52,422 nucleotides of DNA from Aeromicrobium sp. Root495 (GTDB lineage: Bacteria > Actinomycetota > Actinomycetes > Propionibacteriales > Nocardioidaceae), in assembly GCF_001426755.1 (NCBI RefSeq), contig NZ_LMFJ01000002.1, positions 147,977-200,398 of the forward strand. The letters run 5' to 3'. Below, piece by piece: positions 17,667 through 25,980 of the stretch (the stretch's first letter is position 1; every line of letters begins with the position of its first letter). A model generated the notes under the pieces. The model saw nothing but the letters and a program-made list of their open reading frames with translations. It ran no database searches and was not told the origin of the DNA. The translations under genes were made by a program, and so were the position numbers.

Positions 17667-17963
17667 TCAGGGCTGGTCGGCCTGCGGGGCCAGGTCCTCG
17701 ACCGTCACGTGGACGGGACCGGCCACGAGGGGCTCGACGGCGACCCGCACCCGGTCCGCGGTCTCGAGGACCGGCACGTCCCAGGCGAGGACCACGTGGA
17801 CCTCGCAGTCGTCGGCCCCGAGCCGGACGCCGTTGACCCGGCGGCCGGGCAGATAGGTGGCCGCCTCGCCGAGGAGACCGGCGTGCAGGCTGTGGACGCC
17901 GGGGACGGCGAGCACCGCCGTGGCGACGGCCTCCGCCTGGTCCGGCGCCTCGTCACTCGACAC
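17667..17963 (-). CDS. Asp23-like small protein
   Basis: A 98-residue protein from a GTG, overlapping the upstream Asp23 gene by 11 bases. VNGVRLGADDCEVHVVLAW and VRVAVEPLVAGPVHVTVEDL reproduce the beta-strand pattern of Asp23 without the long N-terminal part. It may be a diverged or regulatory paralogue. It is the second gene of the leftward seven-gene operon. Confidence 0.7.
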   Translation of the reverse strand: MSSDEAPDQAEAVATAVLAVPGVHSLHAGLLGEAATYLPGRRVNGVRLGADDCEVHVVLAWDVPVLETADRVRVAVEPLVAGPVHVTVEDLAPQADQP

Positions 17964-18432
17964 GGGGCTCGGTGGGCTCGGTGAGCTCGTCGCCGTCCAC
18001 GTGGACGTCGAGCACGGTGATGTTCACCTCGGTGACCTCCAGCCCCGTCATGCGCTCGACGGAGCCGATCACGTTGCGGCGCACGCCACCGGCGAGGTCG
18101 GCGATCGAGACGCCGTACTCAGCGATGAGGTCGACGTCGATGGCGGCCTGACGCTCCCCCACCTCGACGTTGACGCCCTGGCTCATGTTGGCTCGCGACC
18201 CGGGGATGCGCTCGCGGAGCGCGCCGACGGCGCGGGCGGTGTTCCCGCCCAGGTCGTGGACCCCGCTGACCTCGCGCGTGGCCAGCCCGGCGATCTTGGA
18301 CACCACGGCGTCGGCGATGGAGGTCCGGCCCTGCGGGCTCGCCAGGGCGCCGTCCTTCGCGGTCTTCACGAGCTCGGTCGAGCTCGTCGCGGTGGTCTCG
18401 GAGCCGGTGGTGGGCTCGATCGTCTCGGTCAT
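17953..18432 (-). CDS. Asp23/Gls24 family envelope stress protein
   Basis: A 159-residue protein. After a Thr/Ser-rich N-terminus comes the canonical Asp23 domain: TSIADAVVSKIAGLATREVSG, VEVGERQAAIDVDLIAEYG and VTEVNITVLDVHV. It is the first gene of the leftward operon that also encodes two further Asp23-like proteins, DUF6286, an AmaP-like protein and two membrane peptides. A direct repeat lies just upstream of its start. An ECF sigma factor is divergent and may control the operon. Confidence 0.9.
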   Translation of the reverse strand: MTETIEPTTGSETTATSSTELVKTAKDGALASPQGRTSIADAVVSKIAGLATREVSGVHDLGGNTARAVGALRERIPGSRANMSQGVNVEVGERQAAIDVDLIAEYGVSIADLAGGVRRNVIGSVERMTGLEVTEVNITVLDVHVDGDELTEPTEPRVE

Positions 18433-18446
18433 GTCTGTGTCCCTCT

Positions 18447-18471
18447 CTGTTGGTCGAACACCTGTTGGTCG
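18447..18471. repeat. Direct repeat CTGTTGGTCG x2 upstream of the Asp23 operon
   Basis: Two copies of CTGTTGGTCG (18447-18456 and 18462-18471), 15 bp apart start to start, lie 15-39 bp upstream of the Asp23 start. The period of 1.5 helical turns would put bound proteins on opposite faces. It could be an activator or repressor site; nothing else is known. Confidence 0.35.
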
Positions 18472-18585
18472 CGTCGAGTCGGCAGAACCTCACGGTCCGA
18501 GAGACGTGACCTGCATCACTGGGCCCGGGAGGACGTGCTCGTTTTCGGCTGGCCGGCCCTGCGCTGCGGTCCCAGGCTGATCGGC

Positions 18586-19164
18586 GTGCATCACGACCCC
18601 GCCGTCGACGCGGGCGGTGAGGAGCCGTCCGACCGGGTCCTCGTCCGTCTCGCGCGCCTCGGCGACCGCTCGGCCTTCGACGCCATCGTGGAGCGGCACG
18701 GTCCTGGCATGTACCGGTTCGCCCTGCGCATGGTCGGCGGTCACGACGCCGATGCTGCAGAGGTCGTGCAGGAGGCCTTCGTGTCGGCCTGGAAGAACCT
18801 CGAGACCTTCGAGGCACGATCCACCCTGCGGACGTGGCTCTTCAGCCTCACGTCACGCCGGGCGGTGGACCTGCAGCGCAGGCGTCGGCCCACACCGGTC
18901 GACGACGAGTTCCTCGCGCTCGTCGCGCCGCCGGCCCAGCGCGACCCCTTGCAAGACGTCCTCGACCGCGAGCTGGTGGCGGCGCTGCAGGTGGCGCTGA
19001 CCCAGCTGCCTGACCAGCAGCGAGCCGTGTGGCTGCTCCGGGAAGTGGAGGACATGAGCTACGACGAGATCGCGACTACGCTGGCCATCACGCCCGACAG
19101 CGTCCGGGGCCAGCTGCACCGCGGTCGTCAGAACCTTGCGGAGAGGATGGCGCCATGGCGGTAG
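18586..19164 (+). CDS. ECF-type RNA polymerase sigma factor
   Basis: A 192-residue sigma-70 family protein. Sigma-2 is at about 25-95 (ERHGPGMYRFALRMVGG, AEVVQEAFVSAWKNL). Sigma-4 is at about 130-185 (LTQLPDQQRAVWLLREVEDMSYDEIATTL, ITPDSVRGQLHRGRQNL). The GTG at 18586 gives the usual ECF length. GAAC (18485-18488) and CGTG (18505-18508), spaced by 16 bases, could be an autoregulated promoter. The gene overlaps the next one by ten bases and is divergent from the Asp23 operon, which it may drive. Confidence 0.9.
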   Translation: MHHDPAVDAGGEEPSDRVLVRLARLGDRSAFDAIVERHGPGMYRFALRMVGGHDADAAEVVQEAFVSAWKNLETFEARSTLRTWLFSLTSRRAVDLQRRRRPTPVDDEFLALVAPPAQRDPLQDVLDRELVAALQVALTQLPDQQRAVWLLREVEDMSYDEIATTLAITPDSVRGQLHRGRQNLAERMAPWR

Positions 19165-19634
19165 ACGAGAGCTCCGACCCGCTCGCACGGGCCACGGAGG
19201 CCCTGCGGTCCGAGGACGACGGAGCCTGGACGGAGCTGTCCCGGACCATCCTCGAGCGGGTCCGCACGCTCGTCGTCCCGGCCGAGTCCGTCGTCTCGTT
19301 CAACGACGAGGGCGAGACGGAGCGCGGCGCGCGCGGGTCGACGATCCGCGTGTCCACGCGCGTGCTCGTCCCGGCACTCCGGCACGACCTCGAGACCCCG
19401 AGCCGGGCCACCGACGCCATCGAGGTCGTGGTGACGGACGACCGGTGCGTGGCCGTGAAGATCGACCTCGTGGGCGTCTACGGCGCCGACCTGCAGGCCG
19501 AGGGCGACGAGGTCCGTCGGGCGGTCTCGGAGGTGCTGCGTTCCGCGCTGGGCCCGGACCCCGACTTCGACGCCGACCGTGACATCCGGGTGTCGTTCGT
19601 CGACGTCGTGACGCAGGACCCCCACCGGCAGTAG
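19155..19634 (+). CDS. Asp23-like protein coupled to ECF sigma
   Basis: A 159-residue protein whose ATG lies inside the end of the sigma gene. STIRVSTRVLVPALRHDLETP and IEVVVTDDRCVAVKIDLVGVYGADL fit the Asp23 fold, with an added acidic N-terminal helix. The position suggests a cytosolic partner or regulator (anti-sigma-like sensor) for the sigma factor. That role is inference. No zinc-finger anti-sigma motif is present. Confidence 0.75.
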   Translation: MAVDESSDPLARATEALRSEDDGAWTELSRTILERVRTLVVPAESVVSFNDEGETERGARGSTIRVSTRVLVPALRHDLETPSRATDAIEVVVTDDRCVAVKIDLVGVYGADLQAEGDEVRRAVSEVLRSALGPDPDFDADRDIRVSFVDVVTQDPHRQ

Positions 19635-19641
19635 CGGGCGC

Positions 19642-20121
19642 TCAGGCGCGGGGGCGGACGTGCCGGACCCACAGCGGCAGCCCGACCCACAGGCCGAGCG
19701 CGGTGAGCGCCAGCAGGCCCGCCACCGTCCAGGCGACCGCGAGCGACAGCACGACGTCGAGCACCGTCCACGCCGCTCCCACGTACGCGACGGCCATGAG
19801 CACGAGGCCCACCCGGGCCAGCTGGTGCGCGGCGTTCACGAGGAAGGCCCGCTCGCCCCGACGGAACAGCTGACGGTGGAGGGCGACCGGGGTCATGAGC
19901 AGCAGGACCGACGTGAGCGCCGACCACAGCACCACGGCGAAGACCGCACGGTGGTGGTCGTCGAGCTCCTCGAAACCCGGCGCGAACGGCACGGTGAGCA
20001 GGAAGGCCGAGAGGATCTGCACCCCGGTCTGCGCCACCCGGAGCTCCTGGAGGAGCTCCGTCCAGTTGCGGTCGATCCGGTCGGCGGAGGGCGGCACCGG
20101 GTGGTGCGGGGGCGCGTCCAT
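19642..20121 (-). CDS. DUF6328-like membrane protein
   Basis: A 159-residue protein with a cytosolic N-terminus (RNWTELLQELRVAQTGVQIL) and four hydrophobic segments. The start of the membrane part (QILSAFLLTVPFAPGF) is the pattern I recall from DUF6328 proteins of actinobacteria. The function is unknown. The ATG at 20121 is preferred; a longer in-frame ORF starts at 20364 but reads through the upstream spacer. Confidence 0.8.
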   Translation of the reverse strand: MDAPPHHPVPPSADRIDRNWTELLQELRVAQTGVQILSAFLLTVPFAPGFEELDDHHRAVFAVVLWSALTSVLLLMTPVALHRQLFRRGERAFLVNAAHQLARVGLVLMAVAYVGAAWTVLDVVLSLAVAWTVAGLLALTALGLWVGLPLWVRHVRPRA

Positions 20122-20402
20122 GGTCCTCCTCCGGGTCGCTCTGCAGCACCTCCACCTTGCCCCGTCCGGCGCACCTGCGCCACGGGAGGAGACGGGACGC
20201 CGCAAGCCCCGGGACGGCCGGGCGCCGCGCTGTTCATCGTCGGGTCCTGAGCCGTTCCCCCACCCTTCGGGGAAGCGACGGTCGCGACCCGTTGACACCG
20301 TGCAGAAGTAAATGCATTCTGAGTGCACAAATGTTGCGTCGGTCACATCGGGGGGCGGTTCCATCGTCCCGGCCGGGCGCAGCCCACTCGAAGGGACGAA
20401 CC

Positions 20403-21266
20403 ATGCGCATCACCCGAGCACTGGCCGGGGCACTGACCGCCACGGCGCTCACGATCGGCTCGCTGGCGGCCACGCCGGCCCAGGCCGACGACAACCCGTA
20501 CGACCGAGGACCAGCACCCACGGCGAGCAGCATCGAGGCCACCCGCGGCCCCTACGCCGTGAGCACCAAGTCGATCTCGGCCCTCGCCGCCCGCGGATTC
20601 GGCGGCGGGACGATCCACTACCCCACCAGCACGGCGGACGGGACGTTCGGCGTCGTGGCGATCTCACCGGGCTACACGGCCGGCGAGTCCTCGATCTCCT
20701 GGCTCGGCAGCCGCCTCGCGTCGTTCGGCTTCGTGGTCGTCACGTTCGACACGAATTCGCGGTACGACCAGCCCGCGTCCCGCGGGACCCAGCTGCTGGC
20801 CGCGCTCGACCAAGCCATCGGCGACAGCACCGTCGGCCCGCGCATCGACCGCACGCGACAGGCCGTGGTGGGCCACTCGATGGGTGGCGGAGGAACGCTC
20901 GAGGCGGCCAAGGCCCGTCCCTCGCTCGAGGCAGCCGTCCCACTCACGGGCTGGAACCTCGACAAGACGTGGCCCGAGGTCCAGGCCGCCACGCTCGTGA
21001 TCGGCGCGCAGAACGACACCGTCGCTCCGGTGGGCTCGCACTCCCTCCCGTTCTACAGCTCCCTCACCGGGGCTGAGCGCAGCGCCTACCTGGAGCTGCG
21101 AGGAGCGAGCCACTTCGCGCCCAACACCTCCAACACCACGATCGCGAAGTACACGCTGTCGTGGCTGAAGCGCTACGTCGATGACGACACCCGGTACGAG
21201 CAGTTCATCTCGCCCGGCCCCTCGACGTCGATCGGCAGCGCGGTCTCGGACTACCGGCTCCGCTGA
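20403..21266 (+). CDS. Secreted cutinase / PET-hydrolase-like esterase
   Basis: A 287-residue secreted alpha/beta hydrolase, strongly similar to Thermobifida cutinases and LCC from memory (NPYDRGP, FGGGTIHYP, AISPGYT, DDDTRYEQF). The signal peptide ends at AQA|DD near residue 28. The catalytic triad is Ser159 in GHSMGG, Asp205 in NDTVAP and His237 in SHFAPN. The oxyanion residues are Tyr91 and Met160, with subsite Trp184. These enzymes hydrolyse cutin and aliphatic polyesters, and some cleave PET. Odd feature: the whole protein has no cysteine, so the C-terminal disulfide of the family is absent. A weak TTGACA-type promoter lies at 20292-20320. Confidence 0.92.
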   Translation: MRITRALAGALTATALTIGSLAATPAQADDNPYDRGPAPTASSIEATRGPYAVSTKSISALAARGFGGGTIHYPTSTADGTFGVVAISPGYTAGESSISWLGSRLASFGFVVVTFDTNSRYDQPASRGTQLLAALDQAIGDSTVGPRIDRTRQAVVGHSMGGGGTLEAAKARPSLEAAVPLTGWNLDKTWPEVQAATLVIGAQNDTVAPVGSHSLPFYSSLTGAERSAYLELRGASHFAPNTSNTTIAKYTLSWLKRYVDDDTRYEQFISPGPSTSIGSAVSDYRLR

Positions 21267-21277
21267 TCAGGCCCTTC

Positions 21278-21312
21278 GGCCCCCGCTCCGCCTGCCCGGC
21301 GGCGCGGGGGCC
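21278..21312 (+). terminator. GC-rich hairpin after the cutinase gene
   Basis: GGCCCCCGC (21278-21286) and GCGGGGGCC (21304-21312) form a perfect 9-bp stem with a 17-nt loop, starting 12 bp after the cutinase stop. There is no T-run, as is common for actinobacterial terminators. Confidence 0.6.
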
Positions 21313-21848
21313 GATTGCCGTCCCGACCTCGGCTGGGAGCGCGAACTTGTTCAGACACCTCGCCAGCCACGCCGCGCCCGATGATCATGGAAGGGCCTGA
21401 GGAGCGAACCTCGGGAACAGGGCGTCCACCTCGGCGCGGTTGGACAGTCAGCCGTGTCGAGCTGGGGGCCCTGTTCTCGTCGTGCGACCCACGACGTCCG
21501 ACCCACGAGAAAGGACCCCGCTCCGACCTGATGGTGCAGATCGGCACGAGGCCCTTGTCTGGTGAGTGGTCCAAAAATGCTGGTCAGAGCAGCTCTTGAG
21601 ATTGGCGTCTGCAATGGAGAGGCGACTTCCCTGCGCAATTGATACGGCCCAGTTTTGGCCGGCTCAGCGAAGCTGGTTGCCCGTCTAAGACACGTCCAGG
21701 GCTCGGACCCATTTGAGCGGATTCTTGCGCTCGGCGGCGGCCCGTGGGCTTCGAGTCAGAGCCGGTCTGCGGCGCTGCGGAATTGATTGTGGGTGTGGAC
21801 GTGCCTGTTCCCCGGCCCACGGGGTGGGTCGGGGAACGGTCGGTTGGG
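21313..21848. other. Gene-poor stretch at the boundary of the accessory region
   Basis: Several overlapping open frames exist on both strands, but none has a convincing start, codon pattern or recognisable motif. Base composition shifts from the GC-rich backbone on the left to a less GC-rich sequence on the right. The stretch lies between the cutinase terminator and the 3' end of the transposase-like gene, so it may contain the left end of the inserted element. I see no tRNA, and no direct repeat that I can pair with the other side. Confidence 0.4.
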
Positions 21849-22730
21849 TTAGGCGGCTCGTTGGTGGCGGATGTTGTCTCGGATCTTGCGGGTTTCGACG
21901 TGGGCCTCCCATGGCGCGTCGCCGTTTGCGTCGAGTGTTTCGCGCCATCGGTCGAGGACGGCCATGTTGGTGACGCCGACGACGAGTGCGACCGCGATGG
22001 TGAACGGCGCGTTCTTGCGTATGGAGATGTGTCCGCGTTGCAGTCCTCCGACTTCCATCCGTACAAGTAGGGAATGCAGGGCTTCGTTCCTGGCACGCAC
22101 GGCACGAAGGTGGTCGTGGTGGTCCCACGACGAGGCCATCCTGGGCTGCAGGTGCTTGAGCGCACGGTCGTCGATGTTGACTGTGACGCTGTGCTTGGAG
22201 AGGCAGAGAGGAGTGGGATCGGCTGGTGGTGTGAGGATCATGGGCAGGTTCGGGTCTCCCCACGACGCTGCCTCTTCGCGCAGGGGGCACTGAGTGAGTC
22301 CCTCCAGCGCTGGGCAGGTGAGTCTGATCTTCGCGACTTCCTTTGGTGGGGGTGCGCCGACGGCGCGCCGCCCGGCCTTGCTGTCGGTTCCGAGGAATGG
22401 GCTTCCGTGCGGTCCGGCTGACATGGACGCGAGGTTGGCAAGTCTGCGGTCATGTAGGTGGAGTTCGTCTGGATCGTAGGGAAGCTGGTCCGGGTTCGTT
22501 CGGCGCCGGGGTGGCTCGATCTTCTTCATCGCGTTGAGGGTGTTGGTCGGGCAGCCCGGGCAGACGGGCGCACCGCGAAGGAGGTGTCCGGTGACGACGT
22601 TCTCGCCGGTCTTCTTGTCCCGCGCGTGGAGTGCGTATGTGAGTTGGTCGTCTACGCGGTAGTCGAAGAGGGGTGAGTATTGCCGCCGGAGGAGCTCCCT
22701 GTTGAACTGGATCATCCTGGGATATGCCAT
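21849..22730 (-). pseudogene. C-terminal part of DDE-transposase-like protein, split off by in-frame TGA
   Basis: An open frame of 293 residues from an ATG at 22730, in the same frame as the preceding gene and separated from it only by the TGA at 22779-22781. The intervening codons read on smoothly and lead into LLADMAY, typical of the strand carrying the second catalytic Asp of DDE transposases. Further on there are Cys pairs (CPGC; CPAL...CPL) and RNEALHSLL, which could carry the third catalytic Glu. There is no ribosome-binding site before 22730. The best reading is the second half of one transposase, either inactivated or made by readthrough. Confidence 0.55.
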
Positions 22731-22778
22731 GTCGGCTAGCAGGTGTTGACGGGTCGAGCCTTTGGCAGCCGGCCGGAA

Positions 22779-23726
22779 TCATCCTTCAGCGACGGCGTCG
22801 ATCGAGGTCAGTGTGGCGTCCTTATGGGCTGGGCTGGGGGTGCTGAGTGCCATGCCCAGGACGATGTTCGGGACCCGTCGTCCGTTGAGGGCGGAAGCGG
22901 CCAGGACCATGTTCAACCCGACTGCGGCCATGAAATCGGATCTGCGGCTCTTCGTGGTGCCTCGTGCCATCTGATTTGCTGACGCCTTTCGTTCTCCGGA
23001 GTGCTTGACGTCTTGATAGGCGGGGAGGCAGACGTCAGCGTTGGTCTGGTCAGTAGCGAGGTCGCCGTTGCTGTCGCGGAGGACTCCATCGAGCGCGCGG
23101 TCAGGGCCGAGTGCTGGGAAGAACTGCTCGTTCTTGTAGCGGATGCTTCCGTGGACGAGTCCGTTGGCGACGGCTTTGCGGAGTCTGGTCTTGGCGGGGT
23201 CGACCTTCTTCGCGCCGGCGTTGATCTCGTCGGCCGTCCAACACCGGTCGGCGGGCAGCGGGGTGTCGTCGAGCGCTTCCAGGAGTCGGTGAAACTTCAG
23301 ACGGGCGCGTTCATACTCGCTGCACCACAGGCGGTAGACGTCCGGGTCGACGCCAGTCGGGACAAGGCCTGTCTCAGGGTCCGCTTGCGCTGCGGACCGC
23401 ATGGTTGCGATTCGTTCGGCGTCCCGCGTGAAGTCCGGACCGAGGTGAGCCATCTGGGCGTCGGTGTAGACGAACAGCATCCTGTACACGATGTTGCGCA
23501 TCGAGATGGTCAGTCCTGACAGGGCGAGTTCGGCCATGGTGACCAGCAGGCTGGTCAGTGTGTAGTTGCTGATCGGTTTGCGGCCAGCGCCTCGAGGGTT
23601 TCTCTTTCGGTTCTCGGCTTCGACGAGTTCGGGCACTCCTGAGAGCTCAACCCAGCGGGCAGCGATGCGGAGGTTGTGGTCGACATCGGACCCGTCGATC
23701 CGACTGACTGGTGCGATTCGACTCAT
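22779..23726 (-). CDS. N-terminal part of DDE-transposase-like protein, ends at premature TGA
   Basis: A 315-residue product with a good ribosome-binding site (GGAGGTG), coupled by ATGA to the recombinase-like gene. It has an N-terminal helical DNA-binding-like region and a long helical middle. The segment LATDQTNADV resembles the strand of the first catalytic Asp in DDE enzymes. The frame ends at TGA in the middle of what should be the RNase H-like fold. The next frame continues it exactly. Length with readthrough would be about 625 residues. Family membership is inference from motif order, not from a close match. Confidence 0.6.
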   Translation of the reverse strand: MSRIAPVSRIDGSDVDHNLRIAARWVELSGVPELVEAENRKRNPRGAGRKPISNYTLTSLLVTMAELALSGLTISMRNIVYRMLFVYTDAQMAHLGPDFTRDAERIATMRSAAQADPETGLVPTGVDPDVYRLWCSEYERARLKFHRLLEALDDTPLPADRCWTADEINAGAKKVDPAKTRLRKAVANGLVHGSIRYKNEQFFPALGPDRALDGVLRDSNGDLATDQTNADVCLPAYQDVKHSGERKASANQMARGTTKSRRSDFMAAVGLNMVLAASALNGRRVPNIVLGMALSTPSPAHKDATLTSIDAVAEG

Positions 23727-24640
23727 CGGGTCACCTCCAGTCCGCCCATGTAGGCGAAGACGGTCGAGGAGTCGGCCCTTTCGATGTGCAGCGTGAGGTC
23801 GCTCAGGTAGTGGCTTGCCTTGTCCGAGGTCCCGGCGAACGCCTTGATCACCGACCATGGCGCAGGTATCTGCAGAAGCTCGAAGACGCGCGTGTTTCGG
23901 GCTCTCGAAGCGTTGAAAGCGAGGAAGTCTCGGCGCTGACGTCCGGCACCTTCTCCGACGGACTTGATGACGCTGTTTCGGCTGCTTCCACGGACGCTCG
24001 GGTGGAAGAGGTAGCCGCTGGGGTCGACGGTCGACGCGGTCAGGACTCGATCGGCGTGGACCCCGAAGACGGGGACCTCGCGGAACTCGCCGGACTTCGC
24101 GGGGACCGTGATGACGGCACCGAACGAGGCGGAACGCACGGTCGCCGACTCCGCCCAGATGATTTCCGCAGAACTGAGTGCTGCGTGACCGGTGAGGCTC
24201 AGTAGAAGCTGAGCGGACGTCGTCCAACGCCCGCTGCTGGCTGCTGCGGTCTCGAGGCGTGCCCACTCCTTAGCCAAGTAGGGAGCCGGCGTTCGCAGGC
24301 GTTGCGAAGGACGAACCATTCGGCGACCTCGGTTCACCCGGCGGATCGAACTGATCATGGTGCCCTTGCTGCTGTCAGGGCGGTGCCTGAATCGCGACTC
24401 GGCGTATACCGCGAGCGCTGCCTCCTCCATGTGGAGGTCGGGGTCGAAGTAGCCGAACTCGTTGATACAGACGTTCGCGAGGTCGATCAGTGCGCGCATG
24501 ACGCGAACGTCCGCCTTGCGGCTTGCGGTGTCGACGCCCATGACCAGGTCGGTGAGCGTTTCCCGGACGTCCGCGGGGACGCCGTAGGAGTTGTCCTCTG
24601 CATACCGGTTGAGGTTCGCGCGGCGATCCTGGGTACTCAT
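23723..24640 (-). CDS. Tyrosine-recombinase-like protein with degenerate active site
   Basis: A 305-residue protein coupled to both neighbours by ATGA overlaps. The C-terminal half follows the tyrosine recombinase order: LLLSLTGHAALSSAEI at the first-Arg position, a beta-hairpin Lys in AKSGEFREVPV (K182), ASRARNTRV at the HxxR position, GTSDKASHYLSD at the H/W-Tyr end (Y278). The first Arg is replaced by Ala or Ser and the HxxR His is missing, so catalysis is doubtful. It may be an accessory DNA-binding or target-choice factor for the transposase-like protein. Confidence 0.55.
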   Translation of the reverse strand: MSTQDRRANLNRYAEDNSYGVPADVRETLTDLVMGVDTASRKADVRVMRALIDLANVCINEFGYFDPDLHMEEAALAVYAESRFRHRPDSSKGTMISSIRRVNRGRRMVRPSQRLRTPAPYLAKEWARLETAAASSGRWTTSAQLLLSLTGHAALSSAEIIWAESATVRSASFGAVITVPAKSGEFREVPVFGVHADRVLTASTVDPSGYLFHPSVRGSSRNSVIKSVGEGAGRQRRDFLAFNASRARNTRVFELLQIPAPWSVIKAFAGTSDKASHYLSDLTLHIERADSSTVFAYMGGLEVTR

Positions 24641-24948
24641 CGATCCCCCTCGGCCCGGACGATGGGGAACTGAAGCCCGCATCCATCAGGCATGGGGCGG
24701 CCCGACCGGCGTGGACGCCTGGTCAGGGCGTACGCGCTGACCAGCGACGCGAAGTTCGCGTCACCAGCCAGGCGCACAACCCGATCGAACAACGCGTGAA
24801 CGTCGACCGTGGGATGCTCTGGCCACTTGGGTGCGAGATCCACCTCGCACTCGGTGAGGGTCATGACCTGACCACTCGAGATCCGTCCATCCATGGACGG
24901 ACGGATGTCACTGCGCCCGCGCATACTGAACACATCGAGGTACTTCAT
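24637..24948 (-). CDS. Small protein heading the mobile-element operon
   Basis: A 103-residue protein with a strong AAAGGAGC site, starting MKYLDVFSMRGRSD. The middle is acidic (LTECEVDLAP), followed by a helical part and a basic Arg/Pro-rich stretch (TRRPRRSGRP). No family is recognised. It overlaps the recombinase-like gene (ATGA), and position suggests a regulator or accessory DNA-binding protein of the element. Confidence 0.6.
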   Translation of the reverse strand: MKYLDVFSMRGRSDIRPSMDGRISSGQVMTLTECEVDLAPKWPEHPTVDVHALFDRVVRLAGDANFASLVSAYALTRRPRRSGRPMPDGCGLQFPIVRAEGDR

Positions 24949-25017
24949 CTTGCTCCTTTGATGGAATCTGAACCGGCTGCTTTCCGGCTTCGGGCCTCGG
25001 TGGCCCTTCGGGGTTCT

Positions 25018-25056
25018 GTGGGGTGGCCCGACTGCAATCGGGCTGCCCCACTTTTT
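25018..25056 (+). terminator. Rho-independent-type terminator pointing right
   Basis: Arms at 25018-25031 and 25038-25051 form a 14-bp stem, with two G-T wobbles in the middle and a 6-nt loop, followed by TTTTT (25052-25056). It is a strong intrinsic terminator for rightward transcripts, although no rightward gene lies upstream. It insulates the genes to the right from antisense or read-through transcription across the mobile module. Confidence 0.7.
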
Positions 25057-25085
25057 GTGTGTCCGGCGGCGCGCCTCCTCTCGTT

Positions 25086-25107
25086 GATGTAGTCAATGCG
25101 CTACATC
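25086..25107. promoter_or_regulatory. Inverted repeat GATGTAG-N8-CTACATC
   Basis: A perfect 7-bp inverted repeat with an 8-bp spacer lies in the 416-bp spacer between the leftward mobile operon and the rightward gene at 25365. It may be an operator for an element-encoded regulator; this is inference. The rest of the spacer contains two GTTTC-type half repeats (TGAAAC-GACC-GTTTCA near 25228) and no gene. Confidence 0.4.
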
Positions 25108-25364
25108 GTGCTTGCTGCCGTCCATACCGTCAACCGCCCCACACAAACCAGAACTGTGTGGAGTTCAGGTCCTTGGCGGTTGCCGTGACAACAGGAAACC
25201 CGTCCGGCCTGACAGCTCAAGGACGGATGAAACGACCGTTTCACCGCTACAAGAAAAAAGCGCCAGATCGCGTGATCCGGGGTCCACTTCTGGGATGAAC
25301 CAGCGAAACGCACGTCTCATCGAGGCCCCAATGGCTGTAACGGCCGTTTCGAAAGGAGTGACTC

Positions 25365-25847
25365 TTGCTCGAGTCAGGCATTCTGTGGCGCCCAGAACTG
25401 GGAGAGTCCTCGCGCCCCACGGGGGATCCGGTGTCGATCGACGTGCCCAAACTTCCAACCTCACCGCGGCGCGGCCGAGACGGGACCTTGTACTGCGCCT
25501 GCTGCCCCACCTCGCTTCGTCGGCGTAGTCAAAGCCAGAACGTCATCTGCAGCGACTGCCTGCCCAAGAGGAACAACGCCCGGCTCCGTCGACACCGCGC
25601 AGAGCAGACTCGAGCATCGGAGGAAGTGCGCCAACGCGAAGAACCCCGCCGCCCTGAAGGTCTTCAAGCTCATCTGGACGCGCTCGCTGACCTCCAGCAA
25701 GCAATCGGGAGAGCAGCAGCCCGGTTCCGAACGACTGAGGTTGGGACTTGGCAGCATGAACTGCTCCTTGCTGCCAAGAGGGTCGAGGTTTCGGCCGATT
25801 TCTTGCGGCAACTCGCCTCCCAAGAGGGCGGTGACGCACGCCCGTGA
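25365..25847 (+). CDS. Small zinc-ribbon-like protein
   Basis: A 160-residue protein. The TTG start at 25365 is six bases after AAGGAG, which decides the start. Two CxxC pairs, CACC and CSDC, about 16 residues apart form a treble-clef or zinc-ribbon-like module. They are followed by a basic stretch (KRNNARLRRHR) and a C-terminal helical region. A similar layout occurs in the protein at 43076. A DNA- or RNA-binding accessory protein is plausible. It is not overlapped by a better candidate. Confidence 0.6.
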   Translation: MLESGILWRPELGESSRPTGDPVSIDVPKLPTSPRRGRDGTLYCACCPTSLRRRSQSQNVICSDCLPKRNNARLRRHRAEQTRASEEVRQREEPRRPEGLQAHLDALADLQQAIGRAAARFRTTEVGTWQHELLLAAKRVEVSADFLRQLASQEGGDARP

Positions 25848-25919
25848 ATGAGACCACTGAGAGTCGATGCGGACACTGCAGCGTCCGGGACCTCCCAGAC
25901 GGTGACTGTGGCTGTTTCT

Positions 25920-25947
25920 ACCGGACAAGCCGACGCGGTGCGACGTC
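25920..25947 (+). promoter_or_regulatory. ECF-type promoter copy 1 (before the MazF-like/sigma genes)
   Basis: ACCGGACA-N13-CGACGTC. GGAC at 25923-25926 and CGTC at 25944-25947 are separated by 17 bases, the geometry of ECF sigma promoters. The same pattern with identical spacing occurs at 27301 and 30567. The predicted transcript would start about 25955, 26 bases before the TTG of the first gene. Confidence 0.75.
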
Positions 25948-25980
25948 TGTTCCCGAGCAGAACCTAAGGAGGGGCCTGGC

